Part shown: piece after piece, positions 60,175 to 60,910 of the stretch
Numbering within the stretch: the first letter of the stretch is position 1
Layout of the letters: each line of letters starts with the position of its first letter
NCBI GenBank assembly: GCA_944385035.1
Contig: CALWVV010000014.1
Location: 1 to 60,910, forward strand
DNA length: 60,910 nt
Direction: 5' to 3'
Source of the DNA: an uncultured Oscillospiraceae bacterium
GTDB taxonomy: Bacteria; Bacillota; Clostridia; Oscillospirales; Oscillospiraceae
Notes under the pieces: generated by a model
What the model saw: only the letters and a program-made list of their open reading frames with translations
Told to the model about the DNA's origin: nothing
Database searches by the model: none
Program-made: the position numbers and the translations under genes

Positions 60175-60910
60175 GGACTACTTCTAAAAGCTTGACAGGC
60201 ACAGAGCCGCGGAAGCCCTGCCGGGGAAAAGCGGATCTGGAGCGGTACCTCCGCCGGCATTCTGAGGTGTTTGTGTAGGCGCAGCGGGCCTGTAAGGCAC
60301 CTGCTGAGCAAAGAACATCTCTATAGGAAAACGGATGGTGCGTCCATGGGGACAGGGAGGGAACCCGCAGATCCGACCATAGTATTCAGCCCCACAGGTT
60401 CACATTTTGGATTTGTGGAGCTGAAGCTTTAAGCAGTCCTATTTGTGCTATGCACTAAACCAATAAGGGATATTCCTGCGGCAGGGAATAAAAGTAAGGT
60501 TTCCTACTTTTCTTGTTTGCAGTTCCCGGTTCCCTTGATGCTATAGAATTTAATCCAGAATGGTGAAGAGCGACCGCAAAATTGAGTTGCAAAACAATAT
60601 GAAATCCGTTACATAAAATATTACAGTTTTTATACAATCCTGCTCTGAATCACACGCAAGGGCAGCATCTTGCTCTATGTAACCAGCTTGTCTTTTGAGT
60701 AACATCATCCTTGGCAGTGAAACTCTCTGTTCCTGGCTAACCTTCGCAGGCACGATTCGACTCCAAGGACAGGGTTCTACACGCAAGCATAGCGTTTTGA
60801 TGTCAAAACGCGCTTGCAGGGGAAAACCCCTGACCCCAATGCCGCCTGCGGGCGGAACTTTCCGGCAAGGTTGCCGAAAAGTTTTCGGAAGATTTTCCAC
60901 GCAAGATCGG
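60175..60910. other. Non-coding tail of the window
   Basis: No convincing coding region. It holds: a weak TTGACA (60192) without a -10; a diverged palindrome at 60385-60430; a hairpin at about 60783-60817 (GCAAGC..CGTTTTGA / TCAAAACG..GCTTGC); AGGGG / CCCCT at about 60818-60831; a CCGCCTGCGGGCGG hairpin like HP1 of the repeat element at about 60842-60855; and a further TTTTCGG-type hairpin. The right end may be part of another structured repeat cut by the window edge. Confidence 0.5.
60385..60430. repeat. Diverged copy of the 61-bp palindrome
   Basis: TTCAGCCCCACAGGTTCACA aligns with TTGAGCCCCATAGGTTCACA of the left arm at 27182, and GTGGAGCTGAAGCTTT corresponds to the right arm. Pairing is no longer perfect. 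Confidence 0.55.

Noticed and set aside
60550-60900. Open frames near the right edge on the minus strand
   Set aside because: No ribosome sites, no domain, and they run through hairpins.
1-60910. CRISPR arrays, rRNA or tRNA genes
   Set aside because: No regularly spaced direct repeats, no 16S/23S segments and no cloverleaf were seen. A GATTCGACTCC string near 60751 looked like a tRNA T-loop but has no matching arms.

Overview
The window looks like the chromosome of a high-GC, Gram-positive, spore-forming anaerobe of the gut Clostridia, most like the Oscillospiraceae (Flavonifractor/Lawsonibacter type). This placement rests on gene content: an EcfA1/EcfA2/EcfT-truA cluster, CvpA-like, DivIVA-like and SLH proteins, a ClpE-type ATPase, rubrerythrin, SpoIID-like and peptidoglycan-binding proteins, and a ptsI-ptsH pair with a sugar kinase. 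It is an inference from recalled families, not a database result.

Layout. 1-160: the C-terminus of a serine recombinase of a neighbouring mobile element. 377-2639: an ECF sigma factor, its membrane partner and a small protein. 2678-5915 (minus): a tocopherol-cyclase-like protein and three peptidoglycan-binding or spore-type genes. 6215-7543 (minus): a sodium-dependent symporter. 7733-12348: DUF512 radical SAM protein, der, plsY, gpsA. 12677-16143: alanyl-tRNA editing protein, a duplicated membrane protein, tmk and a small OB-like protein. 16181-19038 (minus): ptsI, ptsH and a fructokinase-like gene. 19220-20770: a secreted stalk-domain protein. 20972-26970 (minus): a large SLH surface protein, two accessory genes, an invertible promoter and its tyrosine recombinase. 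27279-37075: DivIVA-like protein, methyltransferase, ECF transporter core, truA, DUF5711-like, CvpA-like and ClpE-like genes. 37357-43664: rubrerythrin, purA, an S41 protease with SLH repeats and two COG0523 GTPases. 43894-49933: second symporter, a radical-SAM/DUF4130 DNA-metabolism pair, a membrane-anchored HTH sensor, nrdR and a YhcH-like protein. 50112-60174: a more AT-rich hexuronate island with alcohol dehydrogenase, IclR regulator, two KDPG aldolases (one fused to a VOC-like domain), KDG kinase, a tripartite tricarboxylate transporter, an SDR dehydrogenase and KduI. 60175-60910 is non-coding.

The hexuronate island forms one catabolic route. TctABC would import a uronate-derived acid, KduI and the SDR convert 5-keto-4-deoxyuronate to KDG, the kinase makes KDPG, and the aldolases give pyruvate and glyceraldehyde-3-phosphate. 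A shared 17-bp motif lies in both promoter regions that flank the IclR gene.

Two features stand out. First, a segment of about 226 bp between 25864 and 26121 is bounded by exact 16-bp inverted repeats, abuts a tyrosine recombinase gene and carries a strong promoter. As assembled the promoter points away from the SLH operon; inverted it would drive that operon. This looks like a phase-variable ON/OFF switch for a surface protein. Second, four copies of a roughly 180-bp multi-hairpin element lie downstream of genes, all in the same sense. Their stems differ in sequence but keep pairing, and their single-stranded segments are conserved, which suggests a structured 3'-UTR RNA or a mobile repeat.
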